NCBI GenBank assembly: GCA_964016885.1
Contig: OZ024743.1
Span: 165,438,110-165,502,109 of the forward strand
Origin: Eledone cirrhosa
Taxonomy: Eukaryota; Mollusca; Cephalopoda; Octopoda; Eledonidae
DNA length: 64,000 nt
Direction of reading: 5' to 3'
In this document: positions 1 through 10,399 of the stretch, piece by piece
Layout of the letters: each line of letters begins with the position of its first letter
How positions within the stretch are numbered: the first letter of the stretch is position 1
Notes under the pieces: model-generated
The model's database searches: none
What the model was told of the DNA's origin: nothing
Seen by the model: the letters and a program-made list of their open reading frames with translations, nothing else
Translations under genes and position numbers: made by a program

Positions 1-1753
1 AATTAAATGGAGCATTATACCAAGTAACTCGTCTATTACGGTTTCTATGTTGTTTATTATTTTTATAGGTTGTATCGTGATGTTTACTAGGAGGATTAAT
101 GTTAATGATCTCACCACGCACATTTTTAGTTAGATTTATAGATTTAGGTGTTTTATCTTGTTTATTAGGAGTTTTATTATTAACATTTATTAGAGTTGTA
201 TGATGAGTAGTTTTTTGAGAGTTGCTATACTTTATATTAGAAGAGTTGTTGGTATTTTGGGGTATAGTGTGGGTGGCATTTAGGTGTGTACTTTTCATTT
301 GGTGTTTGTTGGTAATATTAGGTTGTATGTTTATAGTATTTTTAGTAGAAGGTATATATTCTAATCTATTTTTGTGGCCACTTCTATCTAGAGCTTCGTT
401 ATAGAAGGTCGCATTTTTATCAAATACATCTTGGTTAGAAGAAAGGTTAGAAATTCTAAGTGATATATTATATGCAAGGTTTTTAAGGATAGATTTAGGG
501 TGATTAGATTGTGAGTGTATGTAGTGTAAGTTTTGGTTGGGTTTATGGTAAGGTTGGTAGATACCCGTAGCTAAGTCTAAAGTTATATCTAGGAAATTTA
601 CTACTTTACTTGTTTTTTCAAAAGTAATATGAAGACTATAATAGTCTTTAAGGAAAGTTCTAATATGCTTTTTGTTTTTTTCTATTTCTGAAAGGCTAAG
701 GTTGTTGGAAAGAAGAAGACAGTCATCACGATATAAACCACCTTTAAGGTGGGGAAAGGAGGCATTTATGTTGAAAAGGAGAAAGAGGCCCACAAGATCA
801 GTAATTTGGGCGGAATCGCTTGAACCCATAGTAATATCAAATAGATTACTATAGTATTCATTCTGAAATTCAATAAGTGTTAGTCTAGCATGTGTAATAA
901 TATTAATGTCATCCAAAGTTAAGTTAGATCTATTTTTAGCAAATATCAATGCTTTGTTCAGGAGTATAGGTGATATAGAAGAATAGTAATTATCTATATC
1001 AAATTGTAGAAATGAAGCAGAAGATTTACATCTAATATTTTTAAACCAGTTAATTACCTGGGAAGTGTTTTCCCAGAGTGGTAAATTAACGTGTTTTCTT
1101 ATTTGTGGGATGACTCTATCCAAAATTTTTTTGCTAATTATTCCAATATCAGATTTGGAGGGACATATAAGTCTTATAGAAGGATTTGAGTTAAAGTTTG
1201 ATTTATGATCCTTCAGGTTGAAGTGTGGTCTTTTCAATGCCAAAGGTTCAGTTCTATCTTCAATGTTTAGTTTTTTTACTATGTTGTGTGTTTTGTTGTT
1301 GATGTTGGTGAGTGACGCATTATTAGATTTTTTATAATTTTTCCTGAGTTCTTTATATATGAACTCATTATAATCTTCAATATCCATGTGATACAAGTTA
1401 CCAGTTTTGTCCGAGTGGACATGGATTTTTTTAGACTTTTTTAGGTCCAATAGGGTAGAATCAAGGTCCTTTTGAAAGACAGATTTATACTTCTTAAATT
1501 TGAGGTGTTTAATTAAATTAAAAAGGTCTTTCTCAAAGTCTTCAAGTAAAGAGTTGTGTGGTGGATTCTTGTAAGTATTGAAATCATACATATATTTCCT
1601 ATCTGCATATTTAGATTTTTTATCGAAGTGGTAGGCCCTCCATCTAACTCTTCTGATAAATTGGTTAGTTTTTTGAATCATAAGGAGTAAGAAGTCATCC
1701 TTAGAAGGTATTGGTATATTCTTTAAAGAGGTTCCCAAGTATTGTTTTTCCAT
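1..1753 (-). CDS. Penelope-like element reverse transcriptase, open reading frame running off the left edge
   Basis: Reading the minus strand from ATG at 1753-1751 gives about 584 codons with no stop to base 1, so the 3' end lies outside the window. The order is: a lysine/asparagine-rich N-terminal region, a segment RLICPSKSDIG near residue 190, RT motif A FDIDNYYSSIS, motif B MGSSDSAQITDLVGLFLL, motif C GLYRDDC with catalytic DD, then a PLE-style segment NFLDITLD, YHKPN, SQSNHPKS. The last codons read RRVTWYNAPF, which in this family precedes the zinc-binding and GIY-YIG endonuclease part. It would copy element RNA into DNA at a nicked target. Family assignment to a divergent YRDD-type PLE clade is from recalled motifs. 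It is the only long uninterrupted retroelement frame in the window, so the copy may be young. Confidence 0.85.
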   Translation of the reverse strand, partial: MEKQYLGTSLKNIPIPSKDDFLLLMIQKTNQFIRRVRWRAYHFDKKSKYADRKYMYDFNTYKNPPHNSLLEDFEKDLFNLIKHLKFKKYKSVFQKDLDSTLLDLKKSKKIHVHSDKTGNLYHMDIEDYNEFIYKELRKNYKKSNNASLTNINNKTHNIVKKLNIEDRTEPLALKRPHFNLKDHKSNFNSNPSIRLICPSKSDIGIISKKILDRVIPQIRKHVNLPLWENTSQVINWFKNIRCKSSASFLQFDIDNYYSSISPILLNKALIFAKNRSNLTLDDINIITHARLTLIEFQNEYYSNLFDITMGSSDSAQITDLVGLFLLFNINASFPHLKGGLYRDDCLLLSNNLSLSEIEKNKKHIRTFLKDYYSLHITFEKTSKVVNFLDITLDLATGIYQPYHKPNQNLHYIHSQSNHPKSILKNLAYNISLRISNLSSNQDVFDKNATFYNEALDRSGHKNRLEYIPSTKNTINIQPNITNKHQMKSTHLNATHTIPQNTNNSSNIKYSNSQKTTHHTTLINVNNKTPNKQDKTPKSINLTKNVRGEIININPPSKHHDTTYKNNKQHRNRNRRVTWYNAPFN

Positions 1754-2044
1754 TGTGATATGGATGATGGACAATTGAAAGAGCTCAACTAAATGTATAT
1801 GGGTTTACAAAATCATACATATATATGTATATACATAAATATAAAATTAACACACACATACAGTACAAAAATACGAATATTTCCATGAAAATAGGAGCAA
1901 AATTATGTAGATAAATCTACCAAGAGTTTACGGTAGTGTCCAATCCGTATGAAGAACTCAATGTAATCCGAATATCATGGAAAGAAGAGATGCAATGAAA
2001 AATCACTTTCGGTGAAAGATAAACGGAATACAGAGTCAAGATAA
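1754..2044 (-). other. 5' leader of the left PLE
   Basis: Between the ATG at 1753 and the hammerhead-bearing terminal repeat. AT-rich, no coding frame seen. Inferred to be the 5' untranslated leader of the element whose RT starts at 1753. Confidence 0.5.
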
Positions 2045-2335
2045 AATATTAAAAAAATAATGAATAAAACAATGAAACAGTTCCTTATATTAAACAAAAA
2101 AAGTTCATTATTTAACGATCGTTTCTAGGATATATATGTGTTAGAATTGGCATGTATATTCAACAGATCTATGTACAAAATTATACAAAATTATACAAAC
2201 TATCAAAATTAAATATACATACCAACACATATATATGCCGTCTTCAGAAATAATGAAATATATTTATTGATAATAACAACAATTCAAAATTACAGGTCTG
2301 TTTGGGAACAGAGTTCAAATTGACCAATGAAAACA
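2045..2335 (-). repeat. PLE terminal repeat (pLTR-like), copy 1
   Basis: About 280 bases recur in the same orientation at 3620-3895 with roughly 80 percent identity by eye (shared blocks include ACGATCGTTTCTAGGATAT and GTCTTCAGAAATAATGA). Copy 1 lies just upstream of the RT frame on the minus strand; copy 2 lies at the 3' end of a truncated GIY-YIG unit. This is the arrangement expected for the long terminal repeats of Penelope-like elements. Confidence 0.7.
2104..2257 (-). ncRNA. hammerhead ribozyme-like motif, family A copy 1
   Basis: On the minus strand: stem I UUCAUUAUUU pairs perfectly over 10 bp with AAAUAAUGAA; core CUGAAGA (plus 2241-2247); stem II of 12 bp AUAUAUAUGUGU with ACACAUAUAUAU and a longer partly paired extension; core GAAA (2122-2125); short self-complementary stem III CGAUCG (2116-2121); cleavage-site UU (2114-2115). 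At the foot of stem II positions 1 and 4 are C x A and C x C mismatches with two pairs between. Hammerheads with tiny palindromic stem III are known to work as dimers. Activity is not shown here. Confidence 0.6.
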
Positions 2336-2456
2336 CAAAAAGTTTATACAGTTAGGTGTGTGTATATATGTAAGTAACTTCGTTCACAGATATGCATAAA
2401 AATATATGTTCACATGCATACGCATGCCGAAAAGATGTATGTAAATACAAAAATAT

Positions 2457-2458
2457 AA

Positions 2459-2492
<34 letters not shown>

Positions 2493-2535
2493 GTATATAT
2501 ATATGTATATGTGTATATATTTAGGTGTGTGTGTT

Positions 2536-2576
<41 letters not shown>
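2457..2576. repeat. (TA)n microsatellites with ATG interruptions
   Basis: Two alternating TA tracts (about 2457-2480 and 2539-2576) separated by TATG-rich sequence. Open frames across them are only IYIYIY translations and are not genes. Confidence 0.95.
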
Positions 2577-2580
<4 letters not shown>

Positions 2581-2779
2581 AATTAGTATATCTACCAACA
2601 TATATATACAGATGCATACCTATGCTAGCAAATATATAGGTTTTGTCTTAGTAACTTTGTGGTTCAATGCAAGGGGATGCAGAACAATAATATGAAAGAC
2701 GTAAAATAAGAAAATTATAAAAATTAACTTACTAAAATTTCACTCCAACTAATTAGTTTCTGAAAGGGAATAAATATGG

Positions 2780-2818
2780 TTTCCGAAGGAACGCATGAAG
2801 AAATCCTTTCGTCATCAG
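2780..2818 (-). ncRNA. hammerhead-like core, family G copy 1 (degenerate)
   Basis: Minus strand: CUGAUGA (plus 2812-2818), stem II CGAAAGGA with UCCUUCG (7 bp, one bulged A), then GAAA (2780-2783). Stem II starts directly on the core as in the canonical fold. I could not close stems I and III. The inverted copy is at plus 3147-3175, with a weaker stem II. Confidence 0.4.
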
Positions 2819-3146
2819 GGAAGTCTATTCTCAGCTAAGTTCCCAGGCAATGCGTGGACACGGGGAACTTATGCAAAAATAATTCAGTGGATGGAAAAAA
2901 GCAACATATATATACAGATGCATACCTATGCTAGCAAATATATAGGTTTTGTCTTAGTAACTTTGTGGTTCAATGCAAGGGGATGCAGAACAATAATATG
3001 AATTTGCCACCGACCAAGTAGGCAGTGATTTTTTCAATGTCTTGGAACTTAGTCCACGCTTTGCTTTTTTCCATCCACTGAATTATTTTTGTATAAGTTC
3101 CCTGTGTCCACGCATTGCCTGGAAACTTAGCTGAGAATAGACTTCC

Positions 3147-3175
3147 CTGATGACGAAAGGATTTCCCCATGCGGA
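3147..3175 (+). ncRNA. hammerhead-like core, family G copy 2 (degenerate)
   Basis: CUGAUGA-CGAAAGGA...GCG-GAAA in the right arm of the inverted repeat. Only the first C-G and G-C pairs plus GG/CC remain of stem II, so this copy is probably inactive. Confidence 0.3.
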
Positions 3176-3263
3176 AACCATGTTTATTCCCTTTCAGAAA
3201 CTAATTAGTTGGAGTGAAATTTTAGTAAGTAAGTTAATTTTTATAATTTTCTTATTTTACGTC

Positions 3264-3619
<356 letters not shown>

Positions 3620-3895
3620 TAATAAAAATAATGAATAAAAACAAAGAAACAGTTCCTTATATTAAAAAATTCATCATTTTACGATCGTTTCTAGGATATA
3701 TATGTGTGTGTTGGTATGTATATCATATAGATCTATGTAAAAATTTTACAAACTATCAGAGGGAATATACATACCTACACATATATATGCTGTCTTCAGA
3801 AATAATGATATTTGTTTATTGAAAAAACCCAACAAAGATTTAATATAATAGGTATGTTTGGGAACAGGTTTTGAATTGACCAATAGAAAGGTAGT
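3620..3895 (-). repeat. PLE terminal repeat (pLTR-like), copy 2
   Basis: Direct-repeat partner of 2045-2335. On the minus strand it follows the GIY-YIG fragment at 4999-4520 and its untranslated region, so it marks that unit's 3' end. Confidence 0.7.
3671..3808 (-). ncRNA. hammerhead ribozyme-like motif, family A copy 2
   Basis: Same fold as 2104-2257: stem I UCAUUAUUU with AAAUGAUGA (9 bp including one U-G), CUGAAGA (plus 3793-3799), stem II foot C x A, A-U, G-C, C x C, then AUAUAUAU with AUAUAUAU, GAAA (3688-3691), CGAUCG (3682-3687), site UA. Compared with copy 1, a G-U pair in stem II has become A-U and a U-A pair in stem I has become U-G, so pairing is kept despite change. Confidence 0.6.
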
Positions 3896-4519
3896 AAGTG
3901 GTCAAGATGATAGAATAGTAGTAATAGAAATTTAATTTATGGGTAGGGGAAAGCAGACTTCAGTTTTGAATGGAAAGAGTATTTTGAATGAAAAGATTAC
4001 TTTGGGGATGAAAATAGGCCAAGCCGGTGAAAGGTACACGAAAATTTGATGTTATAAAAGAATAATGCTAGTGTTAAAATCTAAGGAGAATAAAATTTTA
4101 CGATAAATGTGTTAGTGAAAAATATCAATCTTATTTAAAACAAGGAATTTACATCTATAAAAAGAAAATAAATTAAATTAATTGATAGGTATATTTATAT
4201 TGATAAATTTATATTAATTCATATAGATATGATAAATAAGAGTTAGATGTAATTGAAGAATGTTGTTAAAAACGAAGGGAGAAAAAAAAAAATAATAATA
4301 ATAATAATTGGGGGGGGGGGGTAAATGTATTAGTGAGAAATAACAAATTTATATAGCTTACAAGGAATTTAGATTCATAACAGGAAATTAAAATAGTTTA
4401 TATGTATACTTATTGGTATAAATTTTAGGAAAAGATAGCTGTAAAAGGGAAATAAAATTATGCAGTTCATTAGTAGTAGAATATTAATTATAGGTTAACT
4501 AATTTTTAAAAAAAATTTA
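3896..4519 (-). other. 3' untranslated region of truncated PLE
   Basis: AT-rich, non-coding. Contains an imperfect direct repeat (about 4100-4200 resembling 4310-4420), a short ATA run and a G tract at 4311-4321. Lies between the GIY-YIG stop codon and the terminal repeat. Confidence 0.55.
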
Positions 4520-5020
4520 TTATAATAATTTGTAAAGTGTATTAGGTTTATAATATTTAAAAGTTCTTCTAATTTTATGATTACATGATATAATTAATTC
4601 TTGTCGCTTATTTAATAGGATATCCTTAGATTTCATTATTTCAAAAAGTTCCTGGGAACATAATGTACATTCATATCTATTATTTTGATAAGGGCTGGCC
4701 CTTTTGAGCACACTCCAGGTCAGGTTATAATCTATATTCTTTTTTCTATAATTATTAATTATTTCAGCTAAGGATGTTGTATTAGCTAATACGGCATTTT
4801 TAAAACTGTGTTTGTGGGTATTAAATCTTACTTTAAATTGGTTAGAAGTAGCTCCTATATATGAATAAGTTGAGTCCTTAGAGTTAATTTTACATTTATA
4901 TACTATGTTATTAATAAGGCAATTTCCTTTTAATGGGCAATTTGCTTTGTTTCTACAGTTACAACCTTTCGTGAATGTTATATCAGAGGAGATAGTCAAA
5001 TTAGGTGTGGAATTTTCTCG
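4520..5020 (-). pseudogene. GIY-YIG endonuclease end of a 5'-truncated PLE
   Basis: An open minus-strand frame ends at 4520. It carries the cysteine cluster GCNCRNKANCPLKGNC, then YKCKI and SYIGATSNQFKVRFNTH (the GIY-YIG core; YIG retained, R and H of the family present), a later CTLCSQE knuckle and the family C-terminus LLNKRQEL...CNHK. In these PLEs the C-terminal GIY-YIG nicks the target DNA. No RT precedes it: homology ends near 5020, where an oppositely oriented copy begins. The surviving frame is intact but the element is 5'-truncated and cannot be autonomous. The frame has no ATG at its start. Confidence 0.8.
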
Positions 5021-5364
5021 ACTTGTTGTATGTGAATGATTACATCGGGTCTACCACTACCTCCTTTAAATCTCGCTGGTATCGTCATCGATTCTCAATT
5101 AAACATCCTAATCACCGTTTTGTGACCACGCTCGCCAACAAGACCTGGCAACTCCGTGAAGGCAACCAACAGTTCACTTTGAAATGGGATATACTTTCCA
5201 GCGCTAGTGCATATCGGAGTGGATTGAATTACTGCAGGTTATGTAACCTTGAACTATTTTACATCTTAAAATCCAAAAATAAATTACTAAATGACAGAAT
5301 CGAACGATCATTATACTGCAACCACAAACTGAAGGCTAAATTCTCTCACTATAAAATAACTTAA
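5020..5364 (+). pseudogene. GIY-YIG endonuclease end of a second PLE, opposite orientation
   Basis: Plus-strand frame with DYIGSTTTSFKSRWYRH, TLKWDILSSAS, CRLCNLELFYILKSKNKLL and a final CNHKLKAKF. It matches the neighbouring minus-strand domain in motif order but is clearly a different copy or subfamily. The first GIY-YIG strand and the upstream cysteine cluster are missing, so the copy is truncated about 45 residues into the domain. It sits head to head with 4520-5020. Confidence 0.8.
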
Positions 5365-5760
5365 CATTCGAACCCGTAACTATAACATTGCTTTCTAGCT
5401 AACTACTTTCTCTCAATAACAACTTCTTAACTATATCCACCACACTACAAGACAATACCCTGCTTATCACTATAAATGGATACTTAGTGCAATTTGTAGC
5501 CTACAACTATGAACTCAATAGCTTTCGTCTGTCCCCTCTCTATCTCTCCCTCTCTCTCCATCCCCCCCTCTCTATCTCGCCCTCGGTCCACCTCCCTCCC
5601 TCTCCACATCTATGAACATGCCCTCTGTGGCAATAAACAATTCCAACCTTAACTATCAACGCATCGCTTTAAGAGTAACCAGTATAATAAAACCCCTACC
5701 ACAACATTTTGATTAAGATATCTGTATTCTACAAACCACTCTCTCCCATTTCTCCAACCC

Positions 5761-5828
<68 letters not shown>

Positions 5829-5916
5829 CTCTCCCCTTCTTTCTCTCTTCCTTTTCTACTCTATCTTCCCCAATAACCTCACTTAAGGGTATTTACATTT
5901 TACAGATTAACCATTC
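5365..5916 (+). other. 3' untranslated region with (CT)n
   Basis: Follows the stop at 5364. Pyrimidine-rich, with a pure CT tract at about 5768-5826. No coding signal. Confidence 0.6.
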
Positions 5917-6028
5917 TGCTCTGATGATACAGTGGTCACAGCATTTGATAATTGAGTTTTGCAAATAGTTATAAATTTGCACATAGCATAACTAGGCTGT
6001 ATAACCACCGTGGAAACATTTATAAGCA
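5917..6028 (+). ncRNA. hammerhead ribozyme-like motif, family H
   Basis: UGCU (5917-5920) pairs with AGCA (6025-6028) as stem I, extendable by AUUCU with AGAAU after a small bulge. CUGAUGA 5921-5927; stem II foot U-G, A-U, C-G, A x C, then GUGGU with ACCAC and further CAGC/GCUG pairing; GAAA 6013-6016; CAUUUA (decayed stem III) and site UA 6023-6024. It marks the 3' end of the plus-strand PLE whose endonuclease ends at 5364. Confidence 0.5.
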
Positions 6029-6220
6029 CACAGAATAAATTACCTTTTTTATGATGTCTACCTATTATTATTCATTCTTTATCTACACTCCGGAATACAG
6101 AAGGATCAGGAACTCAGTTTCTTCAACTATTCTTCCATAACTCGTTGAGTAACCCATCACTGTACGTCAACTCTATCCAGTGTAGTAATTAAGCATTACT
6201 CCATCCAGGATAATCCTATA

Positions 6221-6221
6221 C

Positions 6222-6253
<32 letters not shown>
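6221..6253. repeat. (TA)n microsatellite
   Basis: Short alternating TA tract at the edge of a dispersed repeat. Confidence 0.95.
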
Positions 6254-6256
<3 letters not shown>

Positions 6257-6385
6257 GGGGCCCTAACAGGTACTATTACTCCGGGCCAGAGCAGACCTGG
6301 GAGTTATGACAACTATGGGGTAACTTCACATTCCCCACAGCTCCTGAACTCCCGAATTGGAACGTTGCCACTGGATGTAGTTTAA
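6254..6385 (-). repeat. dispersed repeat shared with the APE-LINE leader
   Basis: About 95 bases match, in reverse complement, the sequence at 12840-12943 in front of the LINE at 13-16 kb (blocks TGGGGCCCTAACAGGTACTA and CTGGGAGTTATGACAACTA). Probably a fragment of that LINE's 5' region. Confidence 0.65.
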
Positions 6386-6397
6386 TGTCATACTCAA

Positions 6398-6399
<2 letters not shown>

Positions 6400-6476
<77 letters not shown>
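6400..6476. repeat. (TA)n microsatellite
   Basis: About 38 TA units ending exactly where the 3' end of the minus-strand PLE (ATTGTTATACTTGGGG) begins. Confidence 0.97.
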
Positions 6477-6480
<4 letters not shown>

Positions 6481-6994
6481 ATACTTGGGGAGGGTCATAT
6501 GTCTGTAATATTGTCAGAATTAATAACAGAACACTCACTGTTTGGTTGGTTTTCGCTTTTCGCTTCTGTGTCTTTTATATCGGTAATCTAATTTATTCGG
6601 TCCTCAATGTTGCCATTGACTGACCAGCGGTCAAAAATAATACAGATACAATATAGACACAAACACATATATATAGTTTATCATAAATCTTTCGTTGCAC
6701 ATCTGCAACATCGTCAGTGGTGCTATTGTTTCCTCCCATTACATTGTATTTTCTACGCCATCTTTATTTAGTCTGTTTATATATTTATTTATTTGTTTAT
6801 TTTATTTTGTCTTCTTTGCGCATGCGTTTGCGTGTGTGTATAGTGTTTTGTTTGATGTCTGTTCGTGATTAGGTGAATGTGTATTGGTTAATGTATTCTA
6901 TCTTTACTAGTGTGTGTTTATATGTGTTTGTTGTTATTGTGCTTGTGTATGTATTTATTTATTTATTTATCTATTTATTTATTTATTTATACTT
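6477..6994 (-). other. 3' region of Neptune-like PLE
   Basis: Non-coding 3' part of the element at 6995-9603. Near-identical sequence recurs at 20758-21240, and its tip recurs inverted in other copies. Carries CUGACGA (plus 6707-6713), then U, a GUUGC/GCAAC hairpin and GAAA on the minus strand: a hammerhead-like half with one extra base before stem II and no stem III or I that I could close. Confidence 0.7.
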
Positions 6995-9603
6995 CATTTA
7001 GGTCAGTGTTGTTTGTTTGGGTGTTGTTGTTATTCCATTCATTCTTTCTGTTTAGCCTTGGCCTTCTAAGTTCTATTTCACTGGCCTCTCTGATTTGCCT
7101 ATCTGCTGGGTCATTTCTATGTTTAGATATTATTCTAATTTCTATGTTGTCTATGTTGCCGCTGTGTTGTTGTCTGGCATGTTCGTACAGTACTGACCCA
7201 TTTTTTCGTCTTTTTGTTCCCCCCAGTGCTGGTCTATCCTTTCACCTATGCTACGAGCTGTCTCACCTATTAATGTTGTTGTCATGTTTCTGCAACTATC
7301 CTCTGTACATCTTATGCTATAGACTACGTTTCTAGTTTCACAGTTTATTCGGGGGTTTACCTTACATATGATACATTTCCTATTAGTACAGTGGGTTTTC
7401 TTAAAAGGTAGGTTTTTCTGATCAGGGATTTTATGGTGGTTCCTGGCTTTTCTACCACCTTAATCTTTAAGTGGGTCTTTCTCAAGGCCTTTCTACACTG
7501 GTTAGCTAATTTCCCTCCAGGGGTAGCGTCCACAAACATGACACTCTGGTATCTCTGGTTGTCGTACCATGAGGCGGCTTTCCCTATCTTATGTCTAGCC
7601 CTATCTAAGCTATTCCATGATTTGCTCCTGTATAATGGAAAAATTCCTTTCATGTCCAGTTTTATGAGGGTCTTATACTTCTCCATGGCTCCTTCGTATA
7701 CTCTGACTCTGTCTCTTTGGTTGTAGCCAGAGAACTGCATGCGGTTGATGAAGTGTTGGATGTGTCTTTCCATTTCTGTTGGGACGCACATGCGGGACAC
7801 ATTCTTCATCACTCGTACCAAATCTGCGATCAGAATATTAAACTTAGCACTACTGGACATTGCTGAGTTTTTGAGTATCAGGTATTTGGAGGCCATGGGT
7901 TTAGCATAGTGTGAGTGGAGAATTTGGGCTAATTAACTAGTGTTAATCCAGAGTTCCGTGTCTAATACAGGTAGTCTATTGTTAGGGTGTTTGGAAGGGT
8001 AGTCGATAGTTACAGTTATACTCTGGTGTATGGAATTGGCTATCTGCTGGATGCTTTCCATTGTGCTACGTTCTAAATCAAACTTGTTAGTGCTCTCTAG
8101 TGGGGATGTTCTTATAACTATATTGCTATCGTCTACGTAACGAGAGTACATGATGAGGTCTATGGAGCTCTCATTAAGGAGATCTTTAAGTCTCCTTTCC
8201 CACCATACCATAAAAAGGTTGGCAACGTCACCAGCTATGCTGACGCCAATGGCTGCTCCCTCATTTTGGGTGTAGATCTTCTCGTTGAACTTGAATATGT
8301 GGCCCTTTAGGGTAGTTTTGATACTAGCCCCTATTGCATCTGCGACCATTTTTCTTACCTGATCATTGTTTTGGGGGTCCGTATAGCTTTGGTCCACCCA
8401 ATCCACCTTCCCATGGGAGTCTTTTTAGCCATTGAGGTTATGGTGGGAGGTCTACCTCTTATGAGTCTACTAGGGCAGAAACATCTAAGGTCATGGCTGT
8501 CTAGGTAGTCAGTGTCGTAGGTAAGTCTAAGTAGGAGGCCCAGTTCGTCTGTGTCGACGTCGCAGAACTCCACCTCACTCTCAATGATCATCTCCACACA
8601 TTTTTCCACAGCAAAATCAATGTTAATGGATGGGTACAGTGATACCACATCCATGCTGCCTATTATGCAGTTGGATAGGTTCCTGTTTTTGTTGCACTCA
8701 CTGATTCTGCTGAGGAGGTCCTCTGTACTGTCACATACATCTGGGGACATCTTGATTATGGGGCGTATAACCATTGAGAGGAAGTAGGAGATCCTGTAGT
8801 TGCTAGCTATATTTGCTCCGCATACGGGTCTTGTTGGTGGTCCTGTTGTCGGGTCGTCGATTGTCTTGTGGTCTTTGCGGAGCCCATACAAGAGTGGTAT
8901 GCCATTGTTAGACGCCTGGAAGTTGTTGGCAGTGCGTCTGCTTGGCTTTAGGATGTCGGTCCACATCATCATGTGAGCGTTGAGGATTTTCTCTCTCTCA
9001 TCATGTTTGCTGTGCAATTTCGCTCGTGTTGGTGATGTGGGGTTGCATAGCCTTGATGTAGTTCGGCATGCTATCTATTGACATCCTACCAGACTTATCC
9101 GTGGGTAGACATACTACCTCACCATCCCTTGTGCGCTGCTTGAGGCTAACCAAACCTTCTACTGGTTTCCTCCCAAGTTGTTGAGCCTCTGGTCTGCTTT
9201 GTCTCTTAGTATACCGGTCTACTATTTGTCTAATCTTATTTCTAGCTATGGTGAACTGTGCCTCTGTCTCGTCATCTATTTGTTGTGGTATGCAAACTCT
9301 TTTATTAAAGGATAACCGCGTAGGATAGATATTACCCATCTTATATGTTTTGTCAGCTGGGTTGAAAAATAGTTTCTCTAAGGGTTTGTCATTATATCTA
9401 TCGTCATAGTTGTGTGCGTTGCTATTATTGTTATTATGGTGGTTGTTGTTGTTCCTATCATTAGCATTATTATTATTGTTATGATTGCTAGATGTATTGT
9501 TGCTGTGATTGTTAGATGTATTGTTGTTATGATTGCTATATATAATATTTAAGTATCGAGAGAGAGAGAAGAAGAGATAGTTATTTGCCATTAGCATATG
9601 CAA
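6995..9603 (-). pseudogene. Neptune/Poseidon-like Penelope element, RT plus GIY-YIG, near full length but broken
   Basis: About 870 codons spread over several frames. 9603-9001: Asn-rich N-terminus, then CLPTDKSGRM. 9017-8355: LLYGLRKDHK, motif A SMDVVSLYPSI. 8406-7933: motif B EGAAIGVSIAGDVANLFM, motif C YSRYVDDSNIV, then LPVLDTELW. An in-frame stop at 7933 is followed in the same frame by 7896-7357. After another frameshift come CIICKVNPRINC and LIGETARSIGERIDQH (GIY-YIG) and a C-terminus RPRLNRKNEWNNNN. RT and endonuclease motifs are all recognisable, so this is a full-length copy disabled by at least three frameshifts and one stop. Its 3' end abuts (TA)n. Confidence 0.88.
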
Positions 9604-9685
9604 AAGGTGATCAATGCTGGTGCCTGCAGTGTTAAATATTAGAAGTGTTAATATCTAGTGGGCGAGAAAATCAGCAGAGCGGATA

Positions 9686-9986
9686 CACGTGGAGAAATAT
9701 ATAAATGAAAACAAACCGTTAAAACATGTTTATTTAAAATAGCACCTACGTACGTTTCGCCCGACTAGGCTTCTCAAGGGCATAACAAATTAAAAAGCGT
9801 TCCTTACCTGACCTCTAATGGGTTTTAGAGATACGTTCACATCACTAAAACCCATTAAGGGTCATGTAAGGAACGCTTTTTAATTTTTATACCCTTGAGA
9901 AGCCCAGTCGGGCGAAACGTACATAGGTGCTATTTTAAATAAACATGTTTTAACGGTTTGCTCTCCTTTATATATTTCTCTACGTA
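9686..9986. repeat. 300-bp palindrome (inverted repeat with hammerhead-like halves)
   Basis: Arms of about 145 bases (9686-9836 and 9846-9986) are near-perfect reverse complements with a short centre. Each arm reads CUUGAGAA-GCC...GGGC-GAAACGUAC(G/A)-UA-GGU: GAAA, a self-complementary CGUACG and UA as in the hammerheads elsewhere, but with CUUGAGA in place of CUGANGA. No coding sequence. Probably a terminal repeat pair of another PLE family. Confidence 0.8.
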
Positions 9987-9993
9987 TATATAT

Positions 9994-10027
<34 letters not shown>

Positions 10028-10028
<1 letters not shown>

Positions 10029-10164
10029 ACGAAGGAAATGTGGTAAGGAACCAGGTGGACCTTAACGCACCAAAGTACTCAATACTTAGGGTAGTAGAGT
10101 GGGTAATGAGTCCAGAATTAGCCGTCGAAACGGCTTGAGCTCAGCCGTCGGAGTCCCACTCGGT

Positions 10165-10167
<3 letters not shown>
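10028..10167. repeat. rearranged repeat shared with 20330-20465
   Basis: 10028-10110 is the reverse complement of about 20385-20465, whereas 10110-10167 matches 20332-20388 in the same orientation, so the two halves are inverted relative to each other. Includes the hairpin AGCCGTCGAAACGGCT followed by TGAGCTCAGCCGT. Confidence 0.75.

Positions 10168-10224
<57 letters not shown>
10168..10224. repeat. (TA)n microsatellite
   Basis: About 28 TA units. Confidence 0.97.
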
Positions 10225-10225
<1 letters not shown>

Positions 10226-10399
10226 GGGATAACAAGTTATCGTTATAGTCAATCCACTTAGAGGTAGTCCAGTTAGAGTACTCCGTGTTGTAGATCGTAT
10301 TAACGTATGGCTTAGTTTGACTCAACAAGACGCTTCCATAGTGATGCAGCGAGTTCGCGATGATTTCTATGTAGGTTATACTTGGAGTAATAATATGTC

